In this document: piece by piece, positions 28,562 through 37,296 of the stretch
Layout of the letters: the number at the start of each line of letters is the position of its first letter
Position numbering within the stretch: the first letter of the stretch is position 1
Program-made: the position numbers and the translations under genes
The notes under the pieces: generated by a model
The model's input: only the letters and a program-made list of their open reading frames with translations
What the model was told of the DNA's origin: nothing
The model's database searches: none
Assembly (NCBI GenBank): GCA_016188775.1
Contig: JACPHC010000001.1
Span: 1-45,518, forward strand
DNA from: Parcubacteria group bacterium
GTDB taxonomy: Bacteria; Patescibacteriota; Minisyncoccia; JACPHC01
Reading direction: 5' to 3'
Length of the DNA: 45,518 nucleotides

Positions 28562-29695
28562 ATGGCTAAAGATTTAAAAAATATAATTCAAGATCGCGTT
28601 AACATAAACGGTTCATCCTCTTTAATTTATAAGCCTTTAATTTTTAATTTAAAGAGAAAAAATGATAGAACAAATTTACTATCTTTATTTAGACAAAATA
28701 AAATTTTAAAAGTCATTGACGATTTTGATGAAGAAAAAAAAGAATTGAATATAGTAAAAAATCCGAAAATAATTTCTCACGCGCTTTTATTCCCCCAGAA
28801 AAGGAAAATTAAAAATAAAATTGTTTTGGAAGACGGGGTGTGGGTTTATTATCCATGGCGCGAAACTCTTGTTCATATTTTGGATAAAAAATCTTACCAT
28901 CAATTGAGAATTTCGCGAAATTTTAATTTAATTTTACCGACTGAACAAAAAAAATTTGAAAATTTAAGAATCGGCCTTGCCGGTTTAAATGTCGGCAATC
29001 CGGCCGCGATTTGTTTTGCTTTGGAAGGAATTTGGAAAATGAAATTTGCCGATTTCGACCCGTTGTCTCTTTCAAACTTAAATCGTTTTCGGGCTGGAAT
29101 TCCAGATCTCGGCCTTAATAAAGTTTTTCTTTCAGCGAGGCAGGCTTATGAGATAAATCCCTTTTTGGGCATAGAAATTTTTGAAAAAGGAATTCAACCG
29201 GAAAATATTGACCGCTTTTTATTAAAGCCGAAAATAGACGTTTTGATTGAAGAAATGGACAATTTAAAGCTCAAAATAGTTATTCGGGAAAAAGCGAAAA
29301 AATATCGCATTCCCGTGTTAATGGTTACCGGTAACGGAGAAAACATAATAATAGATATTGAAAGATTTGATCAAAATCCGCGTCTTTCTTTGCTTAACGG
29401 CTATTTGAAAAAAGGCGTTATTGATAAAATTCAAAAAATACAGCCCGGCAAAGGAACTTTTGAAGAAAGAATTGAATTAGCCCGCGATTTTATGGGAGCG
29501 AAATACTTAACGAAAAGATTGCAAGATTCATTTAGGCTTGTCGGTTCAAAATTAGCCGGGATTCCCCAGATCGCTGAATCTTCTTTTTTAAGGGGCGCGG
29601 CGCTTTGTTATTTTGTAAGACAAATTGCCACAGGCAAAAAAGTTCCTTCCGGCAGATATTATTTAAAATTGGATTCGGTTATTAAAAATAAATAA
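28562..29695 (+). CDS. ThiF/E1-like adenylyltransferase, Rv1355c-like
   Basis: 377 aa. The N-terminal portion contains DGVWVYYPWRETLVHIL (about 91-107) and an FNLILPTEQKKFENL linker typical of Rv1355c ('MoeY')-type proteins. The Rossmann E1 domain follows: LRIGLAGLNVGNPAAI (135-150), ADFDPLSLSNLNRFRAG with the Asp and Arg that contact ATP, LGLNKVFLSARQAYEINPF, DVLIEEMDNLKLKIVIREKAKKYRIPVLM. The usual GxGGLG glycine loop is altered to GLAGLNVG. No CxxC zinc site or obvious transfer Cys is seen. It probably adenylates a carboxylate of a protein or small molecule. Middle gene of the operon. Confidence 0.85.
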   Translation: MAKDLKNIIQDRVNINGSSSLIYKPLIFNLKRKNDRTNLLSLFRQNKILKVIDDFDEEKKELNIVKNPKIISHALLFPQKRKIKNKIVLEDGVWVYYPWRETLVHILDKKSYHQLRISRNFNLILPTEQKKFENLRIGLAGLNVGNPAAICFALEGIWKMKFADFDPLSLSNLNRFRAGIPDLGLNKVFLSARQAYEINPFLGIEIFEKGIQPENIDRFLLKPKIDVLIEEMDNLKLKIVIREKAKKYRIPVLMVTGNGENIIIDIERFDQNPRLSLLNGYLKKGVIDKIQKIQPGKGTFEERIELARDFMGAKYLTKRLQDSFRLVGSKLAGIPQIAESSFLRGAALCYFVRQIATGKKVPSGRYYLKLDSVIKNK

Positions 29696-29698
29696 AAT

Positions 29699-31117
29699 AT
29701 GTTAAATCCGGAACAAAAAAAAGTTTTAAAATTATTTCATCAGGCAGCTAAAGATATTCCGGCTTATCAAGTTTTTCTTAAAAAACATAAAATTAAATCG
29801 AGGAAGATTAAGGCTTGGAAAGATTTTCAAAAAATTCCGCTAATGGACAAAAAAAATTACCTCCGCGTTTATCCGTACGTCGATTTATTTCCAAAAAAGA
29901 AAATTCCGCCGATAATTTCGATGAGTTCCGGTTCTTCCGGAAAACCTTTTTATTGGCCAAGAGGATTTGATCAAGAAGAAAGGGGAGGGAAAATTCACGA
30001 AATTATTTTTAGAAATATTTTTAAAATCGGCTCAAAAAGAACTTTAGTTATTGTCTGTTTTTCAATGGGCACTTGGATCGCCGGAACTTTCACGGCGTCT
30101 TGCTGCCGTTATATCGCTCAAAAGAGCTATAATCTTTCGATAGCCACGCCCGGCATTGAAAAAGAAGACGCGCTTTCAATTTTAAAAGATTTTGCTCCCA
30201 ATTTTGAAACGGTTATTTTAGCCGGATATCCGCCGTTTTTAATGGATATTATTGATGAAGCTAATCAAAGAAAAATTAATTTAAAAAAACTTAATTTAAG
30301 ACTGCTTTTTGCCGGGGAAAATTTCTCGGAAAAGTGGAGAGATGTTATTCATGAGATGGCTTCTATGCCGAAAACCTTAGATCGTTCAGTCAGTATTTAT
30401 GGGACAGCCGATGCCGATATTTTGGGGCACGAAACTCCGCTTTCGGTTTTTTTGAGAAAAAAAGCGAATATAAACAGAAACTTTGCCGAAGCCTTTTTCG
30501 GAAAAATTTCTTTTATTCCAACTTTAGTCCAATATTATCCAATGGAAAAATTTTTTGAGTCCGTGAACGGGAAATTAATTTTCACTTCAGCGGCCGGCAT
30601 TCCTTTGATTCGCTATAATATTCAGGATACCGGCAAATTAATTTCATATAGCGAGGCGATGAAATTAATCCGGGAATTCGGTTTTGAAAAAGAGATTAAA
30701 AAAAGAGGATTGGATAAATGGAAATTGCCGTTTTTGACGCTCGGAGGACGAAAAGACGTGTCCGTCACTTTTTACGCTTTAAATATCTACCCGGAAAACA
30801 TTAAAAGCGGACTGGAAGATGATTTTGTTTCCAAATATCTTTCCGGAAAATTCATTGCCTCAACTAAATCCGTCAATAAAGGTAAAAACCAAAAACTTAT
30901 CATTAAAGTCGAACTCGCCAGAAATACAGAGCCGACGGAAAACATCAAAGAACTGGCCGAGCAAATTATTTTTGAACATCTTTTAAAACTGAATATTGAA
31001 TACCGAAAACTTTATAGTTCGATTAGCAAAAAGGCTTTGCCGCAAATAGAGCTTATTCCTTTCGGAGATCCTATTTTTCAGGTTAAAAAATCAAAACATG
31101 GATGGGTAAGGAGATGA
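29699..31117 (+). CDS. PaaK-like adenylate-forming enzyme
   Basis: 472 aa of the AMP-binding superfamily, closest in layout to phenylacetate-CoA ligase/coenzyme F390 synthetase. Features: HQAAKDIPAYQVFLKKH at the start, the phosphate loop ISMSSGSSGKPFYW (about 76-89), IYGTADADILGHE for the A4/A5 region, RYNIQDTG for the ribose-binding motif, and LGGRKDVSVTFYALNIYP entering the C-terminal lid domain. It probably activates a carboxylic acid as an acyl-AMP; whether CoA or another acceptor follows is unknown. It begins 3 bp after the E1 gene and is the last gene of the operon. Confidence 0.83.
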   Translation: MLNPEQKKVLKLFHQAAKDIPAYQVFLKKHKIKSRKIKAWKDFQKIPLMDKKNYLRVYPYVDLFPKKKIPPIISMSSGSSGKPFYWPRGFDQEERGGKIHEIIFRNIFKIGSKRTLVIVCFSMGTWIAGTFTASCCRYIAQKSYNLSIATPGIEKEDALSILKDFAPNFETVILAGYPPFLMDIIDEANQRKINLKKLNLRLLFAGENFSEKWRDVIHEMASMPKTLDRSVSIYGTADADILGHETPLSVFLRKKANINRNFAEAFFGKISFIPTLVQYYPMEKFFESVNGKLIFTSAAGIPLIRYNIQDTGKLISYSEAMKLIREFGFEKEIKKRGLDKWKLPFLTLGGRKDVSVTFYALNIYPENIKSGLEDDFVSKYLSGKFIASTKSVNKGKNQKLIIKVELARNTEPTENIKELAEQIIFEHLLKLNIEYRKLYSSISKKALPQIELIPFGDPIFQVKKSKHGWVRR

Positions 31118-31145
31118 GTTATAAATTTTTACTCCTTTATTACTC

Positions 31146-31174
31146 TTGACTTATAAAGTATATCATGCTAATAT
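31146..31174 (+). promoter_or_regulatory. sigma-70 promoter of M19-like gene
   Basis: TTGACT, 17-bp spacer, TAATAT; predicted start near 31181 gives a leader of about 50 nt with a strong SD (AAGGAGGG at 31215-31222). Confidence 0.8.
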
Positions 31175-31229
31175 TTAAAAATGAAATAGGTATTTAAAAA
31201 TTTTAAATTTAGACAAGGAGGGAATATAA

Positions 31230-32171
31230 ATGCGATATGCCGATTTTTTAGGGTTTTTATTTCCGCAAAACGCGTTAATTAAAAAAGACAAAAAGGAGTT
31301 GGTCATAGATCCAAATATCAAATTGGATTTATGCGGAGTGACAAGCGTTCCGCCATTTATGAAAAAAATTTCGGAGATTGTAAGAGAACATAAATGGTTT
31401 TGCGAGATTTTAAAAAAGCAAAATCAAAATAACAAGATTAAAATTTTTTGCGGCCTTCAACACCCGCCGGAAAACGCGATTCCATCGGATATTTCATATC
31501 TTGGAGATATAGGGATAAAATACATGACGCTCGCTTATGAAACGGAGAGCGTTTATGGAGGCGGATTTGCGACACCTCAAGCCCCTTTAACAGAAGAAGG
31601 AAAGTGGCTTTTAAGGATGATGGCTAGAGCAGGAATTATATTAGACTTATCTCATGCCGGTCATCGTACAGCAAGAGAAGCTCTCGTTTATATTCACGAA
31701 AAAAATTTACGATTAAAAGTCGTCGCTTCTCATACCGGATGTTGGTCAATATATTCTCATTACAGAAATCTTCCCGACGATGTACTTCTCGGCATCAAGG
31801 AACTAAATGGCATTGTAGGACTCGCGACAGTGACATTTAAATTGGACCAGTATGACAACACTTTAAACCCGTTTTTCAATCATTTTAATCACGCCTTAAA
31901 TATTTTAGGAGAGGATCACATCGCGCTCGGAACCGATGGTTTATATCGCATAATGGATGCGAAAGAAGAGGCGGCAAGATTTGAAGTAATGAAAAAAAAG
32001 CTTGATCCGCGCGGAAATTTCAAAGCGCGATATCCGGATCAGCCGATGGAGCTTAACAGGCCTGATCGGCTTACGGTTATAGAAAATGAAATGATTAAGC
32101 GAGGAATATCAGTAAAGACAGCGGAGAAAATAATGGGAGAAAATCTCGCTAAATTTTTCTCGGAACTTTAA
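31230..32171 (+). CDS. M19 (membrane dipeptidase)-like protein, divergent metal site
   Basis: 313 aa of the renal dipeptidase/M19 amidohydrolase family. Recognisable parts: QAPLTEEGKWLLRMMARAGIILDLSHAGHRT, KVVASHTGCWSIYSHYRNLPDDVLLGIKELNGIVGL (both Zn His: LSH and ASH), and EDHIALGTDGL (catalytic Asp). The N-terminal zinc motif HxD ('DGHND') is missing, and the bridging Glu region reads CGLQHPPEN where families have 'EG'. So it may bind one metal, have another activity or be inactive. It has its own promoter, a strong SD and a terminator, separate from the PaaK operon. Confidence 0.75.
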   Translation: MRYADFLGFLFPQNALIKKDKKELVIDPNIKLDLCGVTSVPPFMKKISEIVREHKWFCEILKKQNQNNKIKIFCGLQHPPENAIPSDISYLGDIGIKYMTLAYETESVYGGGFATPQAPLTEEGKWLLRMMARAGIILDLSHAGHRTAREALVYIHEKNLRLKVVASHTGCWSIYSHYRNLPDDVLLGIKELNGIVGLATVTFKLDQYDNTLNPFFNHFNHALNILGEDHIALGTDGLYRIMDAKEEAARFEVMKKKLDPRGNFKARYPDQPMELNRPDRLTVIENEMIKRGISVKTAEKIMGENLAKFFSEL

Positions 32172-32187
32172 AAAAGAAAAAAATAGG

Positions 32188-32219
32188 GCCTCTTAGTTTT
32201 TAAAACTAAGAGGCTTTTA
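32188..32219 (+). terminator. rho-independent terminator after M19-like gene
   Basis: GCCTCTTAGTTTT/AAAACTAAGAGGC stem followed by TTTTA. The rest of the gap to 32356 holds only a possible minus-strand gene remnant. Confidence 0.87.
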
Positions 32220-32231
32220 TCTATTGTTTTT

Positions 32232-32345
32232 TTATATTAATCCATCCAAAACATCTTGAGGTGTTTTTAGGTTAGCGTTATCAATATCCTTTTTAATTTT
32301 TGTAAAATCAGCTAATTTAAAGTAAAATAATTATAAATATCGAGT
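32232..32345 (-). pseudogene. possible C-terminal gene remnant
   Basis: Minus-strand frame ending LADFTKIKKDIDNANLKTPQDVLDGLI then TAA, open for about 37 codons with no start codon. It shares the short DNA string GAGGTGTTTTTA with the remnant near 102. Too short to identify. Confidence 0.2.
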
Positions 32346-32356
32346 TTTTAAAAATC

Positions 32357-34015
32357 ATGTCTTTGAATATATCTTTCGCCTCCACGTTAATCGTCAGTTT
32401 TACGATTTTTTTTATTGGGATTATTGTTTATTTGCGAGATCGAAAAAATTTCAGCAATATTTTTTTCTTTCTAATGGCCTTATCAACGGTATTTTGGTCT
32501 ATTGCGAATTATTTTTCTTTAAATGTCAAACCGGAAAACGATTTATTTTGGATAAGATTAGTTTTATTTTTCGCCGCTCCTCACGCGGTTCTGTTTTTTC
32601 TTTTCGTTTTCAATTTCCCTAAAAAAGAAATTAAATTTAATAAAAAAATCCTTTTTTTTGTTTTAATTATTTTATTTTTAGTCATGATAGCCACTGTTTC
32701 TCCGTTTGTTTTTTCAAAAATCGAAATAAAAAATAATCAAGCTATACCAATTGCCGGATCTTTAATGCCTTTTTTTGCGGTTACTGTTTTTGGTTCTCTT
32801 ACTGCTGGCTTAATAACGGTTTTTAAAAAATACATAAGAGCTGAAGCCGAGGAAAAAATTCAATGGCGATTTATGCTGATCGGCGTATCATTGAGTTATT
32901 TTCTTTTGATTTTAACCAATTTTCTTTTCGTTATTTTATTTCAGAAAACGATTTTTGTCGCTTACGGACCGATATTTATGTTACCGGCGATTTTCGGAAT
33001 GAGTTACGCCATATTACGGCATCATTTGCTGAATATAAAAATTATCGCGACAGAAATATTAACTTTCAGTATTTTATCCGTCGCCTTAATTGACGTTCTG
33101 ACGTCTCGGAGTATTTTAAATTTTATTTTTCGTTTTTCCGCTTTTATTTTGTATTTATTCTTCAGTATTTTTCTCATTCGCAGTGTTGTTAGAGAAGTTC
33201 AACAGCGCGAGAAATTAGAAGAATTAACCAAAGAATTGGCGCAAAAAAACGAAGAACTAAAAAAACTGGACGAAGCGAAATCTCAATTTGTTTCCATTAC
33301 TTCCCATCAGTTGCGCACGCCGCTCTCAGCCATTAAAGGCTATATTTCAATGATGCTTGAAGAATTATTCGGTCCGGTCAATAAAAAAAATCGTTCTATT
33401 CTTGAAAAAATCTACGCTTCCAACGAAAGATTGATTACGCTGGTGCGCAATCTTTTGAACGTTTCCCGAATCGAATCCGGCCGAATACGATATATCAAAA
33501 CCAACATTGATTTAGTTGATCTTTTAAAAAGCGTGGGCGATGATGTTCATAGCGAGCTTGAAAAAAGCGGTTTGTCTTTAAAAATTAATGCGAAAAAAAT
33601 GCCGAAAATTTTTGGCGATCCGTCTTACTTGCGCCAAGTTTTTCTTAATTTGATCGATAACGCCATAAAATATACTCCCAAAGGAAAAATAACGGTTGAT
33701 TTTGATATAATAAATGAAGACAGGGCGGAAGAGATGATTTTAGTCAGCGTTCAAGATACGGGATTGGGCATGAGCCAAGAAGAACTTAATTCAATTTTTA
33801 AAAAATTTTCCCGAGGTGTTTCAATCGAGAAATATTATACCGAAGGCTTAGGACTCGGTTTATTCGTGGCCAAAGAAATCGTCAGAGATCACGGCGGAAA
33901 AATTTGGGCTGATTCCGAGGGAAAAGGCAAAGGAAGCGTTTTTTATGTCGCTTTGCCTTTGATGAAGGAAAAAAACATTAAACAAAAAGTCGAAGAGAAA
34001 AATTATGCAATATAA
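32357..34015 (+). CDS. membrane sensor histidine kinase
   Basis: 552 aa. About eight N-terminal membrane helices (residues 10-275) resemble the 7TM-type histidine kinase sensor region, then a short coiled coil (VQQREKLEELTKELAQKNEELKKLDE). HisKA follows with FVSITSHQLRTPLSAIKGY, phospho-accepting His317, and the ATPase domain with N box NLIDNAIKYTPKG, G1 VQDTGLGMS, F-type FKKFSRG and G2 GLGLGLFVAKEI. Its partner response regulator begins 8 bp downstream. The signal is unknown; no ligand domain other than the membrane region is visible. Confidence 0.94.
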   Translation: MSLNISFASTLIVSFTIFFIGIIVYLRDRKNFSNIFFFLMALSTVFWSIANYFSLNVKPENDLFWIRLVLFFAAPHAVLFFLFVFNFPKKEIKFNKKILFFVLIILFLVMIATVSPFVFSKIEIKNNQAIPIAGSLMPFFAVTVFGSLTAGLITVFKKYIRAEAEEKIQWRFMLIGVSLSYFLLILTNFLFVILFQKTIFVAYGPIFMLPAIFGMSYAILRHHLLNIKIIATEILTFSILSVALIDVLTSRSILNFIFRFSAFILYLFFSIFLIRSVVREVQQREKLEELTKELAQKNEELKKLDEAKSQFVSITSHQLRTPLSAIKGYISMMLEELFGPVNKKNRSILEKIYASNERLITLVRNLLNVSRIESGRIRYIKTNIDLVDLLKSVGDDVHSELEKSGLSLKINAKKMPKIFGDPSYLRQVFLNLIDNAIKYTPKGKITVDFDIINEDRAEEMILVSVQDTGLGMSQEELNSIFKKFSRGVSIEKYYTEGLGLGLFVAKEIVRDHGGKIWADSEGKGKGSVFYVALPLMKEKNIKQKVEEKNYAI

Positions 34016-34023
34016 TTTTAAAA

Positions 34024-34398
34024 ATGTCTAAAAATAAAAAAATAGTGATAGTGGAAGACGAGTCCGTGATTGCCGAAATGTATCAGATTAAATTTGAAAA
34101 ATCCGGCTACCAAGTAATTAAAGTTCTTGATTCGGAAAAGGCTTTTGAAACAATTCAAAAAGAAATGCCTAATCTTATAGTTCTTGATATTATTATGCCG
34201 GGTTTTTCCGGTTTCGCTCTTTTGAAACAATTTAAGAACGACGAGAAATTAAAAAATATTCCGGTGGTAATTTTGAGCAATTTGGGCGACCCGGCCGATA
34301 TTGATAAAGGGAAAGCGATGGGCGCCGACGATTATTTGATTAAAGCCGATAACACGCCCAGCCAAGCGCTTGAGAAAATAGAAAAATATATAAAATAA
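34024..34398 (+). CDS. single-domain response regulator
   Basis: 124-aa CheY-like receiver with no output domain. Acidic pocket residues E11/D12, phosphorylation site D55 in LIVLDIIMPG, the Thr/Ser switch in VVILSNLG and the conserved Lys in DDYLIKAD are all present. It is co-transcribed with the histidine kinase, so it likely receives phosphate from it and acts by protein contact or as a phosphorelay step, since no DNA-binding domain is fused. Confidence 0.94.
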   Translation: MSKNKKIVIVEDESVIAEMYQIKFEKSGYQVIKVLDSEKAFETIQKEMPNLIVLDIIMPGFSGFALLKQFKNDEKLKNIPVVILSNLGDPADIDKGKAMGADDYLIKADNTPSQALEKIEKYIK

Positions 34399-34580
34399 AG
34401 CATCCGCGTCACCCGCAGGGTGACGCGGTATTGTGATAATGCTTTGTTATGAAAAGTTCTCGCTCGGCTCGACCGACTCGCCTCGCTCGATTCAGACTCG
34501 CTTCCTGCCTACCGGCAGGCAGACGCTCGCCGCCTCATTTCCGTCTCCTGTAGGGAGACGAAGTATTCGGCGGATACATA
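34397..34580. repeat. GC-rich composite hairpin region between response regulator and aspS
   Basis: Starts with a perfect hairpin CCGCGTCACCC-GCA-GGGTGACGCGG (34404-34428), itself flanked by AAAGCAT/ATGCTTT. It continues with CTCG-rich sequence, the hairpin CTGCCTACCGGCAGG and GTCTCC-TGTA-GGGAGAC, and closes with GCGGATAC, which can pair with GCATCCGC at the left. The inner hairpin matches the right half of family 5. No gene is supported here. Confidence 0.6.
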
Positions 34581-34623
34581 ATAAAAATTTGAAAAATTCA
34601 TCTTTTTCGCTTATTATTTTTTT

Positions 34624-36051
34624 ATGCCCGCTCGAATACTGACAAAATATATAAAAAATAAAATAGGACAATCTGTGATTTTAGCCGGTTGGGTAAACGT
34701 TCGGCGAGACCACGGTAAAATCATTTTTATCGACCTTCGCGACCGATTCGGCCTGTGTCAGCTTGTTTTTATTCCTAAAAATAAAGAGCTGTATCAGGAA
34801 GCCGATAAATTAAGATCGGAATGGGTGATAGAAGTTGAAGGCGTGGTCAATCAACGGCCAAAGGGAATGGAAAATCCTAAAATCGAAACCGGCGAATTGG
34901 AAGTTTTAGTTGAAAAATTAAAAATTTTAAACGCGGCCAAAACTCCGCCTTTTGAAATTAACGAAGAGAAGGCGATTTCGGAAGAAATCAGATTAAAATA
35001 TCGTTATCTTGATTTAAGGCGCGAAAGATTAAAAAATAATCTTGTTTTGCGTCACGAAATTATTAAATTTTTTCGCGACTGGCTTTCGGACCGAAATTTT
35101 CTTGAAATTGAAACTCCTCTTTTGACTAAATCAACGCCGGAAGGAGCCCGAGATTTTGTCGTTCCTTCAAGGCTTCATCAGGGAAAATTTTACGCCTTGC
35201 CGCAAAGCCCTCAACAATATAAACAGCTTTTAATGGCCGCTGGGCTGGAAAAATATTTTCAAATCGCCCGGGCCTTGCGGGATGAAGACCCCCGGGCCGA
35301 CCGGCAATCCGAGCATACTCAATTGGACCTGGAGATGTCATTTATAGAAGCCCAAGACGTAATGAATTTGATTGAGGATATGATCTTGGGCGCGCTCAAA
35401 CATATTCTCCCGCAATTTAGCGTTCATCAGCAAAAATGGCCGAAGATCGGTTATCAGGAAGCGATGAAAAATTACGGCTCTGACAAGCCGGATTTAAGAA
35501 TTGATAAAACCGACTCCAAAGAATTGGCCTTTGCTTGGATTATTGATTTTCCGCTTTTTGAGTGGAATAAAGAAGAAAAAAGATGGGATTCAACGCATAA
35601 TCCTTTTACCTCGCCCAGGCCTGAATTTATCGAATTTTTGGAAAAAATAAACGCATCCGGCAAATTAACCGATGATGCCGGACTTGAAAAGATTATTTCC
35701 CGTCAGTATGATTTGGTTTTAAACGGCCATGAACTGGGATCGGGCAGTATTCGAATAAATCAGTCGCGTTTGCTTGAAAAAATTTTTCAGATTTTGGGCC
35801 ATTCTCAAGAAAATATTCGCGAAAATTTCGGCCATATGCTGGAAGCTTTTGAATACGGAACTCCGCCTCACGGCGGTATTGCTTTGGGCATTGACAGATT
35901 GATAATGATTTTGGCCGGAGAGCCCAATATTCGGGAAGTGATCGCTTTTCCCAAAACCGGCGACAGCCGAGATCCGATGATGGGCTCGCCTTCCGAAATC
36001 GATAAAAAACAGCTTGATGAAATTGGCCTGGAGATAAAAAAGAAAAAATAA
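34624..36051 (+). CDS. aspS: aspartyl-tRNA synthetase lacking the GAD domain
   Basis: Class II synthetase, 475 aa, versus about 590 in E. coli. The N-terminal OB anticodon-binding domain (VILAGWVNVRRDHGKIIFIDLRD), motif 2 (FQIARALRDEDPRADRQSEHTQLDLEMSF) and motif 3 (FEYGTPPHGGIALGIDRLIMILAG) are intact. Between YGSDKPDLR and AFAWIIDFPLFEWNKEEKRWDSTHNPFTSP only about 20 residues remain, so the bacterial GAD insertion domain has been lost. Whether it is Asp-only or also charges tRNA-Asn cannot be told here. Confidence 0.95.
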   Translation: MPARILTKYIKNKIGQSVILAGWVNVRRDHGKIIFIDLRDRFGLCQLVFIPKNKELYQEADKLRSEWVIEVEGVVNQRPKGMENPKIETGELEVLVEKLKILNAAKTPPFEINEEKAISEEIRLKYRYLDLRRERLKNNLVLRHEIIKFFRDWLSDRNFLEIETPLLTKSTPEGARDFVVPSRLHQGKFYALPQSPQQYKQLLMAAGLEKYFQIARALRDEDPRADRQSEHTQLDLEMSFIEAQDVMNLIEDMILGALKHILPQFSVHQQKWPKIGYQEAMKNYGSDKPDLRIDKTDSKELAFAWIIDFPLFEWNKEEKRWDSTHNPFTSPRPEFIEFLEKINASGKLTDDAGLEKIISRQYDLVLNGHELGSGSIRINQSRLLEKIFQILGHSQENIRENFGHMLEAFEYGTPPHGGIALGIDRLIMILAGEPNIREVIAFPKTGDSRDPMMGSPSEIDKKQLDEIGLEIKKKK

Positions 36052-36068
36052 TTTTAACATAAATTTAA

Positions 36069-36767
36069 ATGTATTCTTTGAGACTGCAACAATTCGAGGG
36101 GCCGCTGGAGACTCTTCTTAATTTGATTGAGTCCAAAAAAATGGATATTACCGAAATCGCTTTGGCTCAAGTGACGGAGCAATTTTTATTGTACTTGAAA
36201 AGCTTGGGCAACGCGTCGCAGTCCGATATCGCGAATTTTTTAGTCGTTGCTTCCCGGTTGATTTTGATTAAATCAAGAGCGATTTTGCCGTCTTTAAGTT
36301 TGACCGAGGAAGAGGAGGAGGGGATTGAGGATTTAAAGCAAAGACTGGAAAGACTGTCTTATTTTAGAAAAATTGCCAGAGCGATGGAAAAAATAGTCGG
36401 ATTGGGAAAAGAGGCTTTTTCCCGGGAAAGTTTCTCCGGGGTAGAGCCGGTTTTTTATCCGCCTCGGGATATTAACGTTCTAAAATTAGTCAAAATAATG
36501 GATGAATTTTTGGCCGCCACCGCTAAAATCATTAGAATAGAGGAGAAAACAATACAGCCGCGCTTTTCTCTCGAAGAATCAATTGACGAATTTATTGTTA
36601 AAATTTCCAGCCGACTGGAAGCCGCGTTTTCAAAATTAATCAAAGAAAATTCTTCAAAAGTCGATATTATTATAAGTTTTTTGGCAATGCTCGAACTCGT
36701 CAAAAGGCGAATTCTTACGGTCAGGCAGGAAAATAATTTTGAAGAAATAATTTTAACTAAAATTTAA
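36069..36767 (+). CDS. scpA: segregation and condensation protein ScpA
   Basis: Kleisin subunit that bridges SMC heads in chromosome condensation; 232 aa. The N-terminal LQQFEGPLETLLNLIESKKMDITEIALAQVTEQFLLYL is the family signature, followed by ASRLILIKSRAILP and a C-terminal winged-helix region ending in LELVKRRILTVRQENNFEEI. scpB starts 1 bp downstream. No smc gene is in the window. Confidence 0.94.
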   Translation: MYSLRLQQFEGPLETLLNLIESKKMDITEIALAQVTEQFLLYLKSLGNASQSDIANFLVVASRLILIKSRAILPSLSLTEEEEEGIEDLKQRLERLSYFRKIARAMEKIVGLGKEAFSRESFSGVEPVFYPPRDINVLKLVKIMDEFLAATAKIIRIEEKTIQPRFSLEESIDEFIVKISSRLEAAFSKLIKENSSKVDIIISFLAMLELVKRRILTVRQENNFEEIILTKI

Positions 36768-36768
36768 A

Positions 36769-37296
36769 ATGCTTAAATCAATCATTGAAAGTTTATTATT
36801 TGTCGCCGGCGTTCCGCTTTCTTTAAAACGGCTTTCGGTTTTGACGGAAAAAAGCGAGGAAGAAGTTTTGGTCGCCCTGACAGCGTTTGATAATGATTTA
36901 AAAAATCAAGAACGAGGACTTCGGCTTTTTCAAAATAACAGCGAAATTCAGTTGGTTTCAGCTCCGGAACACGCCCAGTGGGTTAAAAAAATGATTGAGA
37001 GCGAATTTCGCGAAGAACTGGGCAAAGCTTCTTATGAGACTTTGGCCATCATTTCTTTTAAAGGGCCGATTACCAAGGCCGGACTGGATGATATCAGGGG
37101 CGTTAATTCCGGCTATATTTTAAGACACCTTTTGATTCGGGGGCTGATTGAAAGAAAGCCGAATTCCGAAGACGCTCGTTCTTATATTTATTCGCCGTCT
37201 CTGGATTTTTGGAAAATTTTAGGCATTTCATCCCGCGAAGAATTTCCGGATTATGAAAAAATAATGTCTGAATATAAAGAAAGATTCAATGGATAA
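36769..37296 (+). CDS. scpB: segregation and condensation protein ScpB
   Basis: Winged-helix partner of ScpA in the SMC complex, 175 aa. Typical parts are LKSIIESLLFVAGVPLSLKRL, ALTAFDNDLKNQERGLRLFQNNSEIQLVSAPE and SYETLAIISFKGPITKAGLDDIRGVNSGYILRHLLIRGLIER. It overlaps the following carboxypeptidase gene by 8 bp. Confidence 0.94.
   Translation: MLKSIIESLLFVAGVPLSLKRLSVLTEKSEEEVLVALTAFDNDLKNQERGLRLFQNNSEIQLVSAPEHAQWVKKMIESEFREELGKASYETLAIISFKGPITKAGLDDIRGVNSGYILRHLLIRGLIERKPNSEDARSYIYSPSLDFWKILGISSREEFPDYEKIMSEYKERFNG

Noticed and set aside
27532-31117. Classical TOMM/azole RiPP cluster
   Set aside because: E1-like and nitroreductase-like genes are present but there is no YcaO and no recognisable precursor peptide, so the name is not justified.
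34433-34642. Plus-strand ORF of 69 aa between the response regulator and aspS
   Set aside because: It translates the GC-rich hairpin region, lacks an SD or -10 box and overlaps the aspS start.
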